This document shows, piece by piece, positions 8,330 to 15,711 of a stretch of DNA of 64,000 bases (positions are counted from its first letter, which is position 1; each line of letters opens with the position of its first letter). A model generated the notes under the pieces. It saw only the letters and a list, made by a program, of their open reading frames with translations. It was not told the origin of the DNA and ran no database searches. The DNA lies in NCBI RefSeq assembly GCF_042682525.1, contig NZ_JBHUHP010000014.1:141950-205949 (forward strand), read 5' to 3'. Made by a program: the position numbers and the translations under genes. The DNA comes from Blastococcus_B deserti (lineage in GTDB: Bacteria; Actinomycetota; Actinomycetes; Mycobacteriales; Geodermatophilaceae).

Positions 8330-9412
8330 GTGTCCGGATACGGGCAGCAGCAGGTCGGTGGTCGCCGTCGTACCGATGCAGGGGACCACGCCGGCGCGCG
8401 TCCGGCCCCGCGGCGACGGCGGCTGCACCGGGCTCTGATCGGGCTGGGCCTGACCCTGGCCGTCCTCGTACCCCTCGGGCTGGCCGCCGGGTGGTACCTG
8501 ACCGACCGCTACGCGGGCAACCTCGAGCGGGTCAGCGCCTTCGAGGGACTGGACGAGTCCCGCCGCCCGCCTGCGCCCCCTCCTGCCCCGGCTGGGAAGG
8601 CACCGCTGACCATGCTGGTGGTCGGCTCCGACACCCGCGCCGACGTGCCGGACGGGGCGCTGCCGGACGGTCGGTCCGACGTGATGATGCTGGTGCGCGT
8701 CACCGGAGACCGCAGCAACGCGCAGGTCGTCAGCCTGCCCCGGGATTCCTGGGTGTCGATCCCGGGCGTCGGTCCGGCCAAGCTGAACGCCGCGTACGCC
8801 CATGGCGGGCCCAGCCTGCTGATCGACACCGTCGAGACGCTGACCGGCGCCCGCATCGACCACTACGCGGCGATCGACTTCGCCGGCTTCGTGCAGATGA
8901 CCGACGCGCTCGGCGGCGTCGACGTCGCGGTGGCCGAGACGACCACGAGCGGCCCCTACACGTACAGCGCCGGCCCGAACCACCTCGACGGGCAGCAGGC
9001 GCTGCAGTACGTGCGGCAGCGGCACGGCCTGCCTGGCGGCGACTTCGACCGCGTCAAGCGCCAGCAGCAGTACCTGCGGTCCGTGTTCACGGCGCTGTCG
9101 CAGCAGGCCGTCCTGAGCGACATGGGCGCGCTCGACGGCTTCCTCATGGCGCTGACGGACGCCATGACCGTGGACGAGACCCTGACTTCCCCGGCGCTGC
9201 TGGGCCTGGCCTACGACTTGCGGGGACTGCGGCCCGACGCGCTCACCTTCCTTACCGCGCCGGTGGCGGGCACGGGGACCGAGGGAGCGCAGAGCGTCGT
9301 GTACTTGGACCCGGCTCGCGCCGAGCTGCTCTGGAGCTACCTCCGCAGCGATTCGCTGCAGGCCCACGCCGCGGAGTTCGGCCTGGACACGCTGCCCGCC
9401 GTCCCGAACTAG
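8330..9412 (+). CDS. LytR-CpsA-Psr (LCP) family cell-wall glycopolymer ligase
   Basis: 360 residues with a GTG start. A short cytoplasmic Arg-rich N-terminus leads to one transmembrane anchor (ALIGLGLTLAVLVPLGLAAG) and then an extracellular LCP domain: LVVGSDTRAD, RSDVMMLVRV, VSLPRDSWV, a KLNAAYAHGGP segment and the Arg-rich RQRHGLPGGDFDRVKRQQQ. These are the conserved acidic and Arg positions that bind the pyrophosphate-lipid substrate. LCP enzymes transfer undecaprenyl-linked glycopolymers to peptidoglycan. It is the first of three LCP genes in the window and the most divergent. Its TAG shares the tetranucleotide CTAG with the stop of the convergent phosphatase gene. Confidence 0.92.
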   Translation: MSGYGQQQVGGRRRTDAGDHAGARPAPRRRRLHRALIGLGLTLAVLVPLGLAAGWYLTDRYAGNLERVSAFEGLDESRRPPAPPPAPAGKAPLTMLVVGSDTRADVPDGALPDGRSDVMMLVRVTGDRSNAQVVSLPRDSWVSIPGVGPAKLNAAYAHGGPSLLIDTVETLTGARIDHYAAIDFAGFVQMTDALGGVDVAVAETTTSGPYTYSAGPNHLDGQQALQYVRQRHGLPGGDFDRVKRQQQYLRSVFTALSQQAVLSDMGALDGFLMALTDAMTVDETLTSPALLGLAYDLRGLRPDALTFLTAPVAGTGTEGAQSVVYLDPARAELLWSYLRSDSLQAHAAEFGLDTLPAVPN

Positions 9413-10098
9413 GCCTGCGCGGACCGGCGCGGACGAACGTCCACGGCCGGGGGCCAGGAGGGGTGCGGCACCGGTGGCAGGCGCGGCATCCGGACGGTGG
9501 GTTCGCCGTGGTCCGCGCCCTCCAGCAGGGGGAGGAGGGCTGCCAGCGCCCCGGCGATCTGGTCGACCACCCGGCCGTGCAGCTCGTCGGGCCCGTCGAT
9601 GGGGTCGACCACGTCGAACTCGGACCCCTTCGCCCGGGCGAACTGCATGCGGGTGTCCCGCAGGGCCGCGGCGACCGCTGCCCCGCGCCGCCCGGCGGGC
9701 AGCTGCGCCCGCTGCTGGGTCAGGGCACTCGCCAGCGCAGCGGCCTCCAGCAGGGTGAAGCACTTGTGCAGGGCGCGCGGGCTGACGGCCACGGCGTCGT
9801 CCCGGTGCTCGGCGGTCATCGTGAGCACCAGATCGGCCCAGTGGATGTACTCCTCGGACAGCCGGCTGGACTCGAAGCCGGCGCCCGAGACGCCGTGGGC
9901 GCGCAGCGCCCGCGCGGTGCTCGGGTGGATGGCCCGCCCCGGCCGGGCCAGCGTTCCGGCACTGCGGACGGCGACGGAGCGGCCGGGGGCGGCTCTGGCC
10001 CAGTCGGTGAGCAGCCGGTCGGCGGCGGCGGAGCGGCACAGGTTGCCGGTGCAGACGAACAGCAACCGCACGGCGGCGTTCCGGTCGTCCGATGTCAT
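9409..10098 (-). CDS. Low-molecular-weight protein tyrosine phosphatase
   Basis: 229 residues. The start is the ATG at 10098, immediately before the conserved N-terminal strand; the open frame upstream of it is EAL pseudogene debris. The P-loop LLFVCTGNLCRSAAADRLL contains the C-x5-R-S signature, and a C-terminal VVDPIDGPDE segment supplies the DP general-acid motif. Such enzymes dephosphorylate tyrosine-phosphorylated bacterial BY-kinases and sugar-metabolism enzymes. A second member lies at 35589. This copy has an insert around residues 120-150 compared with minimal 150-160 residue members. Likely partner: a BY-kinase such as that at 32092, inferred. Confidence 0.88.
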   Translation of the reverse strand: MTSDDRNAAVRLLFVCTGNLCRSAAADRLLTDWARAAPGRSVAVRSAGTLARPGRAIHPSTARALRAHGVSGAGFESSRLSEEYIHWADLVLTMTAEHRDDAVAVSPRALHKCFTLLEAAALASALTQQRAQLPAGRRGAAVAAALRDTRMQFARAKGSEFDVVDPIDGPDELHGRVVDQIAGALAALLPLLEGADHGEPTVRMPRLPPVPHPSWPPAVDVRPRRSAQA

Positions 10099-10740
10099 CG
10101 CCACGACACTACCGCCGGGTGGCTGAGCCGGAGCGCCGTCGAGGAGGCGGGGGCGGTCGTGTTCCGCCGCCCGTCGGGGCCGAGGGAGGACGGCGAGCAG
10201 CTCGGCGATCTCGTCCAGGCCGAGTCCGTCGGGGTGCGTGCGCTCGTGCACCAGCTGCGCGCCGGCATCGAGAACGGCCGTGCGCTGCGCCGGGGTGGCG
10301 ATCCCGCCGGCGATGACGGTGAGGCCGAAGCCGGCCGCGGTCCGCACGATGGAGGCCAACACCTGCAGGGCGATGTCGGCGTCGTCGGGCGCGGTCAGGG
10401 TGCCGAGGTCGACCCGCACCATGTCAGCTGGATACGGCGAGCGGGGCGTAGAGGCTGGGGCCCATCCCGAAGTTGTTCAGGCAGAGGCGCACGCCGGTGC
10501 GCCGGGCGGCTTCGAGCTCGGCCACCAGGCCGGTCGAGGCGGTCAGCAGGGTCTCCTCGGTGTCAGCTGGGTCGCCTCGGTGAACGACAGCGTCAACCAG
10601 GCGGGGGCCAGGGCGGACCCGGCCAGCGGCGGCGACCTGGCCGGCCAGCCCCTCTGAGGCGAGGTAGCCGCGGGAGAGGCGACCACGGCACCCACCCGGT
10701 CGTCGCCCAGCGCGGCGACCGTGGACGAGCTGGTCCCACT
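10099..10740 (-). pseudogene. EAL-domain phosphodiesterase remnant with several frameshifts
   Basis: Pieces of an EAL domain are found in order but in different minus-strand frames: LAGQVAAA (~10640), then APAWLTLSFTEATQL (~10570-10620), then AELEAARRTGVRLCLNNFG followed by MGPSLYAPLAVS (~10430-10530), then ADMVRVDLG and FGLTVIAGGIATPAQRTAVL (~10290-10430). They match the order of the EAL segments VTES, DDFGTG, KID and EGVE. At least three frameshifts are needed, key residues have drifted (NNFGMG for DDFGTG, GGIAT for EGVET), and the EAL motif itself is missing at the 5' end. It lies directly downstream of an intact EAL gene, suggesting an old tandem duplicate. The boundaries are approximate. 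Confidence 0.75.
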
Positions 10741-10844
10741 GCATGCCGGTGCCGTCGGGAGCCCTGAACGGAACGGTCAGCGCCAGGCCGACCAGCCCGA
10801 GCGGGACGCTCAGTGGACACTGCGCGGGATGCTGCGCAGCGCGG

Positions 10845-12866
10845 TCATGGCCGGGACGCCGGGGGCGCGGCCGGGACCGGGAGCGCCTCCGACCGCTCGG
10901 TCCGCACGTCCCAGGCGCCGGCGGCCAGCTGTGCGGCCTCGAGCGGGCGGGCGAAGACGTACCCCTGCAGGTAGCGGTGCCCCATGTCGCGGAGCAGGGT
11001 GAGGACGGCCTCGTTGGTGACGCCCTCGACGATGACGGGCAGGCCGAGGCTGGAGCCCAGCTGCAGCACCGCCCGGCACATGGCGCGGCGGGCCGGGTCG
11101 TGCTCGACGTTGGCCAGGAAGTACTGGTCCATCTTCAGCACGTCCACGGGCATGCCGACGAGGTAGGCCAGCGAGGACCAGCCGGTGCCGAAGTCGTCGA
11201 CCGCCACACGGACGCCGAGCTGCCGCAACACCGTGAGGTCCTCGATGACGTGCGAGTCGTCGAGCAGCACCGACTCGGTGATCTCGACGATGAGCCGCGA
11301 CGAGGGCAGGCCAGTGGTCTCCAGGGCGCTGATGACGTCGGGCACGAGCTCGCCGCTGCGCACCTGGCGGGCCGAGACGTTGACCGCCACGCCGAGGTCG
11401 GTGTCCCGGAGCGCGGCGATCGTGGCGCAGGCCTCGTGCATGACCCAGCGACCGACCTCGGTGATGAGCGGGGACTCCTCCGCAAGCGGCACGAACTCGC
11501 TGGGCGAGACGTCGCCGAACAGCGGGTGCCGCCAGCGCAGCAGCGCCTCGACCGAGACCGTGCGGTGCATGACGACGTCGACGACCGGCTGGAAGACCAG
11601 CCGCAGCTCGCCGCGGGCGAGCGCCCCGTCGAGGTCCGCGCGCAGCGTCGTGCGGCGGTCCTGCTCGATGCGCAGGGCGTCGTCGTACCGGTGCACGGCG
11701 CCGGGGCCGGCGGCGGCCGCACTGCGGAGAGCGAGCTCCCCCCGGCGCAGCGCCTCGCCGGTGTCGACGTCGGCGGGGACCGCGGTCACCCCCGAGACGG
11801 CGGACAGGCGCAGGGAGCCGCCCGGGACGGGCACCGGGCCGACGGCCTCGACCAGGCGGGCGGCGACGGTCTCGGCCTCGGCGATGCTGCCGTCGACGAG
11901 CACGACGAAGTCGCCGTCCTTGCCGCGGGCCAGCCAGTCCTCGCCGCGCAGGGCACGCGTGAGGCGGGTGGTCAGCGCTCGCAGGACGGCGATGGCGGTG
12001 TCGGGGGCGAGGACCTCGGAGGACAGTCCGCTGATCCGCACGAGGGCGAGGGAGAACGGCCGGGTCCGGGCCTCGCGCTGGACGGCGCCCAGGCGGCGGA
12101 CGAGGGCGCCGCGGTTGGGCAGCCCGGTGACCGGGTCGGTGAGGGACAGCTCCTGCAGCTCGAGGTCGATGCCCGCCGCCGGCACGCGGGAGGTGACGTC
12201 ACGGCAGTACAGGACGAGCGCGCCGACGTCGGGGTCGGCGCGCAGGTCGCGGATCGTGGCCTGGACGAGCCGCCAGTGGCCGTCGGCGTGCCGGACCCGC
12301 GCGGTGCGGACGGTGGCGTCGGTCCCGCCTGCGTCCAGGGCGGCGAACAAGGTGTCGCGGTCGGCGGGATGGACGGGCCGGCCGGCCGGCTGCCCGAGCA
12401 TGCAGGCGGGGTCGACGCCCAGCAGCTCCGCGAGCGACTCCGAGGCGAAGGTGACCCGGAGCTGGTCGTCGAGGATGACCACCGGGTCGACGCTGCTCTT
12501 CACCAGCGTGCGGAACGAGGACTGGCTGCGCTGCAGGTCGCCGGTGAGGCGGCGCTGCCGGCGCCACAGCGTGGCCTGGAACGACACGAGGACGACGAGC
12601 CCGGCACCGGCGAGGACCAGGCCCAGGACGGTGGTCACCGACAGGAGGCCACCCACGACGAGGGCGACGGCGACCACCACAGCTGGCACGGCGAGGAGCC
12701 CGGTGCGCCCGTCGCGGGGCGCGACCGGGAACGCAGCCGCTGGCTGGCCCTGCACGGGGGCGGTCGTCACACGGTCGTGATCGGGACGGCGTGGCCGCTG
12801 CTGCACTGCTGATCCCGAGGCGTCACCCGGAGGGGGTGGCTCCTCTCGGGCTGCGTCGGCCCGCAT
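10845..12866 (-). CDS. Membrane-anchored PAS-GGDEF-EAL cyclic-di-GMP protein (degenerate GGDEF)
   Basis: About 673 residues from the ATG at 12866 (start uncertain; a GTG at ~12773 is an alternative). Order: two adjacent hydrophobic segments near residues 55-100, a PAS-like segment (FRTLVKSSVDPVVILDD), a GGDEF-like domain (SLTDPVTGLPNRGALVRRL) and an EAL domain. The active-site signature GGDEF is replaced by GKDGDF, so diguanylate cyclase activity is unlikely. The EAL domain keeps VEALLRW, VNVSARQ, EITES, DDFGTGWSSL and LQGY, so c-di-GMP hydrolysis is plausible, with GVTNE in place of GVETE. It is divergent from the gene at 13001 and upstream of the EAL remnant. Confidence 0.88.
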   Translation of the reverse strand: MRADAAREEPPPPGDASGSAVQQRPRRPDHDRVTTAPVQGQPAAAFPVAPRDGRTGLLAVPAVVVAVALVVGGLLSVTTVLGLVLAGAGLVVLVSFQATLWRRQRRLTGDLQRSQSSFRTLVKSSVDPVVILDDQLRVTFASESLAELLGVDPACMLGQPAGRPVHPADRDTLFAALDAGGTDATVRTARVRHADGHWRLVQATIRDLRADPDVGALVLYCRDVTSRVPAAGIDLELQELSLTDPVTGLPNRGALVRRLGAVQREARTRPFSLALVRISGLSSEVLAPDTAIAVLRALTTRLTRALRGEDWLARGKDGDFVVLVDGSIAEAETVAARLVEAVGPVPVPGGSLRLSAVSGVTAVPADVDTGEALRRGELALRSAAAAGPGAVHRYDDALRIEQDRRTTLRADLDGALARGELRLVFQPVVDVVMHRTVSVEALLRWRHPLFGDVSPSEFVPLAEESPLITEVGRWVMHEACATIAALRDTDLGVAVNVSARQVRSGELVPDVISALETTGLPSSRLIVEITESVLLDDSHVIEDLTVLRQLGVRVAVDDFGTGWSSLAYLVGMPVDVLKMDQYFLANVEHDPARRAMCRAVLQLGSSLGLPVIVEGVTNEAVLTLLRDMGHRYLQGYVFARPLEAAQLAAGAWDVRTERSEALPVPAAPPASRP

Positions 12867-13000
12867 ACGGGGTGTGCGCGGTGACCGCTGGGGGTACCGG
12901 GTGGTTCCGTTCCGCGGCGCCCCCGGCAGAGCTCCTGGTCGTGGGACAACCGGTGCATGCCGGGCGGGCACGCATCGGCATCGGGTGGGGGAGAGCAGGC

Positions 13001-14491
13001 ATGGGCCGGCACCAGGCACGGCAGGACCCGAACCATGCGGGACCGCACGCGGGCCGGCACCGGGCTCCGCACGAAGGGGAGCACCGGGCTCAGGAGGAGG
13101 AGCCCCGGCACGAGGAAGCGTCGTGGGCGGCGCCGGTGCGGCGAACGGCGACTCCGGCGCTGTGGGGCGCGACCGGGACGCTGACCGCCGCGGCTCTCGC
13201 GGCCATCGTGCTGGCGGGACAGTCGCCGATGGACTGGTCGCGACCGCCGCAGGCGTACGGACCCTCGGACCCGTGGCCGGGGAACGGGGGCGGGGAAACA
13301 CCCGGAGGGCCCGACATCAGCCAGGTGGGCAGGCAGTTCACCCCGGACGCCGGCGGGATGGGCCGGAGCTGGGGAGGAAGTGGCTGGGACACGCTCCTGC
13401 GGCGGGCCGCCGCTGACGCGCTGGGCGCCTCGGCGGCGCGGTGCGACGGGGGAACGGCTCCATCGGCGCGGGCGGCGGCCGGGGGGACGACGGTCGCCGG
13501 TCCCTCGCGTGGCACGGTCGCCGGCGCGTCCGGCGACACGGTGGCGGCACCCGTCGTCGCCCAGCCTGGCCCGCCGTCGCCGGCCGGCTCTCCGGGCGCC
13601 GCTCCGGGAGCGCACGAGCCGACGTCACCGGCGGCCGGACCGGTCGCCCCGCCGCCGGACGGGGGTCCCGGCCCCGCCGAGGGAAGCGCGCCGGTAGGAC
13701 CGGTCGGGACCGTGCTGGAACCGGTGGCGGGGCCGGGTCGACCGGTCGGTCCGGTGGTGGGGCCGGTGGTCGAGCCCGGAACGCGGGTCGTGGAGCCGGT
13801 GGTCGAGCCGGTGACGAAGCCCGTGGAGCGGGTAGCGGAGCCCGTGGACCGCGTGGTCGAGCCGGTCGAGCGTGTGGCAGGGCCGGTGTCCCGGGTCGTG
13901 GAACCGGTGGCCGGGTCCGGGCGATCGGTGGTCGAGGCAGCTCCCGCTCTCGTGCAGGAGGCTGCCGCGCCCGCGATCCAGACGCTGGCTCCGGCGGTGG
14001 AACCCGTGTACGAGCCCGTGGAGCCGGTCGCGCGGGTCGCGGAGCCCGTCGTCGAACCGGTGCAGTCGGCGGCGGAGGGTGCGTCGACTCCCGTGCAGGA
14101 GGCCGCAGCCCCCGTGCAGGAATCCGCAGCCCCCGGGACGGAGGCCGTCGCTCCGGTCGCGGAGCCGGTCACGAAGGCGGCGGAACCGGTGAAGGAGCCG
14201 GCCCAGCCGGTGACCGAGCCGGTGACGCAGGCAGCCGAGCCGGTACAGCCCGCCGCCCGGGCCGTGGAACCCACCGCGGAGCCGATTGACGAGAAGCCCA
14301 TTGACGAGAAGCCGGCACCGGCCCCGGCGAAGACGGCGCCTGTCTCCGACCCCGTCACCTCCACGGCCGAGCCCCAGCCGGAGGCCGCTGCCGAGGAGCT
14401 GCCGGGTCCGGCGGACATCCCGCCGGCCGAAGGCGACGAGACGCTGCCGATCGGCCGGCTGGACGAATCCGCACCGGGAGTGCCGCACTGA
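13001..14491 (+). CDS. EPV-repeat, Pro/Val/Glu-rich protein with one membrane segment
   Basis: 496 residues from an ATG preceded by GGGGGAGAG. A charged His/Arg/Glu-rich N-terminus (residues ~1-48) leads to one hydrophobic helix (TLTAAALAAIVLAG), then a Gly/Pro-rich linker and a long tract (~200-460) dominated by xEPVxxxx units such as VVEPVVEPV, RVAEPVDRVVEPV and AAEPVKEPAQPV. The units have periods of mostly four to eight residues. The C-terminus is acidic. No catalytic domain is recognised. The layout suggests an extended wall-spanning stalk or a protein-protein scaffold with a cytoplasmic N-terminus. The next gene starts in its stop (TGATG at 14489-14493), implying coupled translation with a small membrane protein. 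Confidence 0.7.
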   Translation: MGRHQARQDPNHAGPHAGRHRAPHEGEHRAQEEEPRHEEASWAAPVRRTATPALWGATGTLTAAALAAIVLAGQSPMDWSRPPQAYGPSDPWPGNGGGETPGGPDISQVGRQFTPDAGGMGRSWGGSGWDTLLRRAAADALGASAARCDGGTAPSARAAAGGTTVAGPSRGTVAGASGDTVAAPVVAQPGPPSPAGSPGAAPGAHEPTSPAAGPVAPPPDGGPGPAEGSAPVGPVGTVLEPVAGPGRPVGPVVGPVVEPGTRVVEPVVEPVTKPVERVAEPVDRVVEPVERVAGPVSRVVEPVAGSGRSVVEAAPALVQEAAAPAIQTLAPAVEPVYEPVEPVARVAEPVVEPVQSAAEGASTPVQEAAAPVQESAAPGTEAVAPVAEPVTKAAEPVKEPAQPVTEPVTQAAEPVQPAARAVEPTAEPIDEKPIDEKPAPAPAKTAPVSDPVTSTAEPQPEAAAEELPGPADIPPAEGDETLPIGRLDESAPGVPH

Positions 14492-14838
14492 TGGCAGCAG
14501 TCGCGGCTCCCCGCACCCGATCCCGTCGCCACCGCGACGCTGCGTCTGCCCCGTGCACGCCGCGCGCGATGAGCGTTCCGCGGGTGCTTCGTCGGCTGTA
14601 CGCCTCGGTGATCGGCGCGGTGCTCACGGGCTTCGCGTTCTTGTTGGTCACCGGGCAGTACATCGAGGACGGCCCCGTCCTGTTCCAGCTCTCCCCGAGC
14701 CACGGAATCCACCGGGGCGACCTCTTCGTCATCACCGGATGGATGGTGTCGACGGTGGCCCTCGTCGCGCTGACCCTGGCGCCCGGTCGATCCCGGAGCC
14801 GCCCCGGGCCGCGGGCCGAGCGGCTATCGGCAGACTGA
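14491..14838 (+). CDS. Small membrane protein of unknown function
   Basis: 115 residues. A basic N-terminus is followed by two hydrophobic helices (SVIGAVLTGFAFLLVTG and FVITGWMVSTVALVALTLA) separated by a short polar loop with YIEDGPVLFQLSPSHGIHRGD. The start overlaps the stop of the EPV-repeat gene, so the two are probably made together. I recognise no family. An internal ATG (~14569, MSVPRVLRRL) is an alternative start that would remove the Arg-rich, low-complexity leader. Confidence 0.6.
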   Translation: MAAVAAPRTRSRRHRDAASAPCTPRAMSVPRVLRRLYASVIGAVLTGFAFLLVTGQYIEDGPVLFQLSPSHGIHRGDLFVITGWMVSTVALVALTLAPGRSRSRPGPRAERLSAD

Positions 14839-14899
14839 CTTCCTGCGGGCGCCTCGCGCAGGGCTGACGACCGGTTCCAGCTCTGCCAGGCTGCGCCAC

Positions 14900-15085
14900 G
14901 TGGCAAGGCTGCTGGTCGTCGTCCTGGTCGCCGTCGTCGTCGTGGAACTGATCGCCGTCATCGCCGTCGCTGCAGCGCTGTTCTGGATCGGTGCCCCCGG
15001 AACGATCGCCGTCGGCGCCGGAATGCTGGTGGTGACAGCGGCCGCCGCCCTCCTGACCCTGCGGGCCATCCGCCCCCGGGCCTGA
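14900..15085 (+). CDS. Tiny two-helix membrane protein, hypothetical
   Basis: 61 residues from a GTG. Nearly the whole chain is two hydrophobic helices (LLVVVLVAVVVVELIAVIAV and GAGMLVVTAAAALLTL) ending in a short basic tail. No good ribosome-binding site is visible, so expression is uncertain. The hydrophobic composition and the C-terminal RAIRPRA positive-inside tail argue that it is more than a shadow frame. Confidence 0.45.
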   Translation: MARLLVVVLVAVVVVELIAVIAVAAALFWIGAPGTIAVGAGMLVVTAAAALLTLRAIRPRA

Positions 15086-15138
15086 CCGGCGGGTCTCGGC
15101 ACAAGATCGCGCCGCATGACCCTTGGGACATAACGGAT

Positions 15139-15187
15139 GGCCGACGACAGGGATCATGCGTCCCGCCCGTCACATCCGTCGTCGGCC
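15139..15187. repeat. 10-bp inverted repeat between small genes
   Basis: GGCCGACGAC at 15139-15148 is repeated as its exact reverse complement at 15178-15187, separated by 29 bases. It lies between the small genes ending at 15085 and starting at 15237. It could be a regulatory hairpin or an operator; the sequence does not decide. Confidence 0.35.
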
Positions 15188-15236
15188 GGGCGTCGCCTGC
15201 CCCTAGGTTTCGATGCCTACGAGGAGAGGGGCAGCG

Positions 15237-15374
15237 ATGCGGAGCACCGAGCGGCGCGGGGAACATCCGCACGTGGACGTCGTCCGCAAGTGCTTCAGCT
15301 TCGGGTTCTGGTTGCTGGCGGCCGGCGCGGCCGCGACGCTCGGCCTCGACCTGGAGGCCGACGTCCTGCCCTGA
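15237..15374 (+). CDS. 45-residue hypothetical protein with one hydrophobic helix
   Basis: Short frame from an ATG preceded by a strong GAGGAGAGGGG ribosome-binding site. The product begins MRSTERRGEHPHVDVVRKC, followed by a hydrophobic helix (FGFWLLAAGAAATLGL) and ends in an acidic tail (DLEADVLP). No homology is recognised. It sits in the run of tiny membrane proteins just before the formate dehydrogenase genes; the ribosome-binding site is the main support. Confidence 0.5.
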   Translation: MRSTERRGEHPHVDVVRKCFSFGFWLLAAGAAATLGLDLEADVLP

Positions 15375-15456
15375 GGTGCGAAAGCCCTCGTCAGCGCGAC
15401 GAAGCCAATTGCCGAAGCAATCCGTCCGGAGCACCCTGACCGCCAGGGGGTGCGCG

Positions 15457-15711
15457 ATGTCCTGGTGGGCATGGGTTCTCGTCGCGTGGGTGGTCCTCGC
15501 TGTGTCGGCCGCGTTGTTCCTCGGCGCCGCCGTGCCCGTCATCCGCCGCCGTGAGCGCGACCGCCGCGCCGACGGGCCATACCGGCCGTCCGGTGAGGAT
15601 CCGCACGGGCCCGGTGCAGCGACCCAGGGTCTGCTCTTCGAGGCCCAACCGGACACGCGCGGAGCTCCGACGAGACGCACGAGGTTCCGGGTGGCAGAGT
15701 TCCAGGAGTGA
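15457..15711 (+). CDS. Small membrane protein immediately upstream of formate dehydrogenase
   Basis: 84 residues from the ATG at 15457, preceded by CCAGGGGG. One N-terminal transmembrane helix (WAWVLVAWVVLAVSAALFLGAAV) is followed by a basic stop-transfer (RRRERDRR) and a ~50-residue hydrophilic cytoplasmic tail. Its stop (TGA 15709-15711) overlaps the GTG start of the dehydrogenase gene, so the two are translationally coupled. It may be an accessory or assembly factor for the enzyme, but nothing in the sequence shows this beyond the coupling. Confidence 0.6.
   Translation: MSWWAWVLVAWVVLAVSAALFLGAAVPVIRRRERDRRADGPYRPSGEDPHGPGAATQGLLFEAQPDTRGAPTRRTRFRVAEFQE

Noticed and set aside
10099..10422. 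N-terminal extension of the tyrosine phosphatase at 9409
   Set aside because: Its sequence matches the end of an EAL domain, not a phosphatase; it is pseudogene debris that happens to be in frame.
13700..14300. Possible CRISPR or DNA repeat array
   Set aside because: The periodicity is in the EPV protein repeats with variable spacing and diverged codons; there are no constant repeats with unique spacers.
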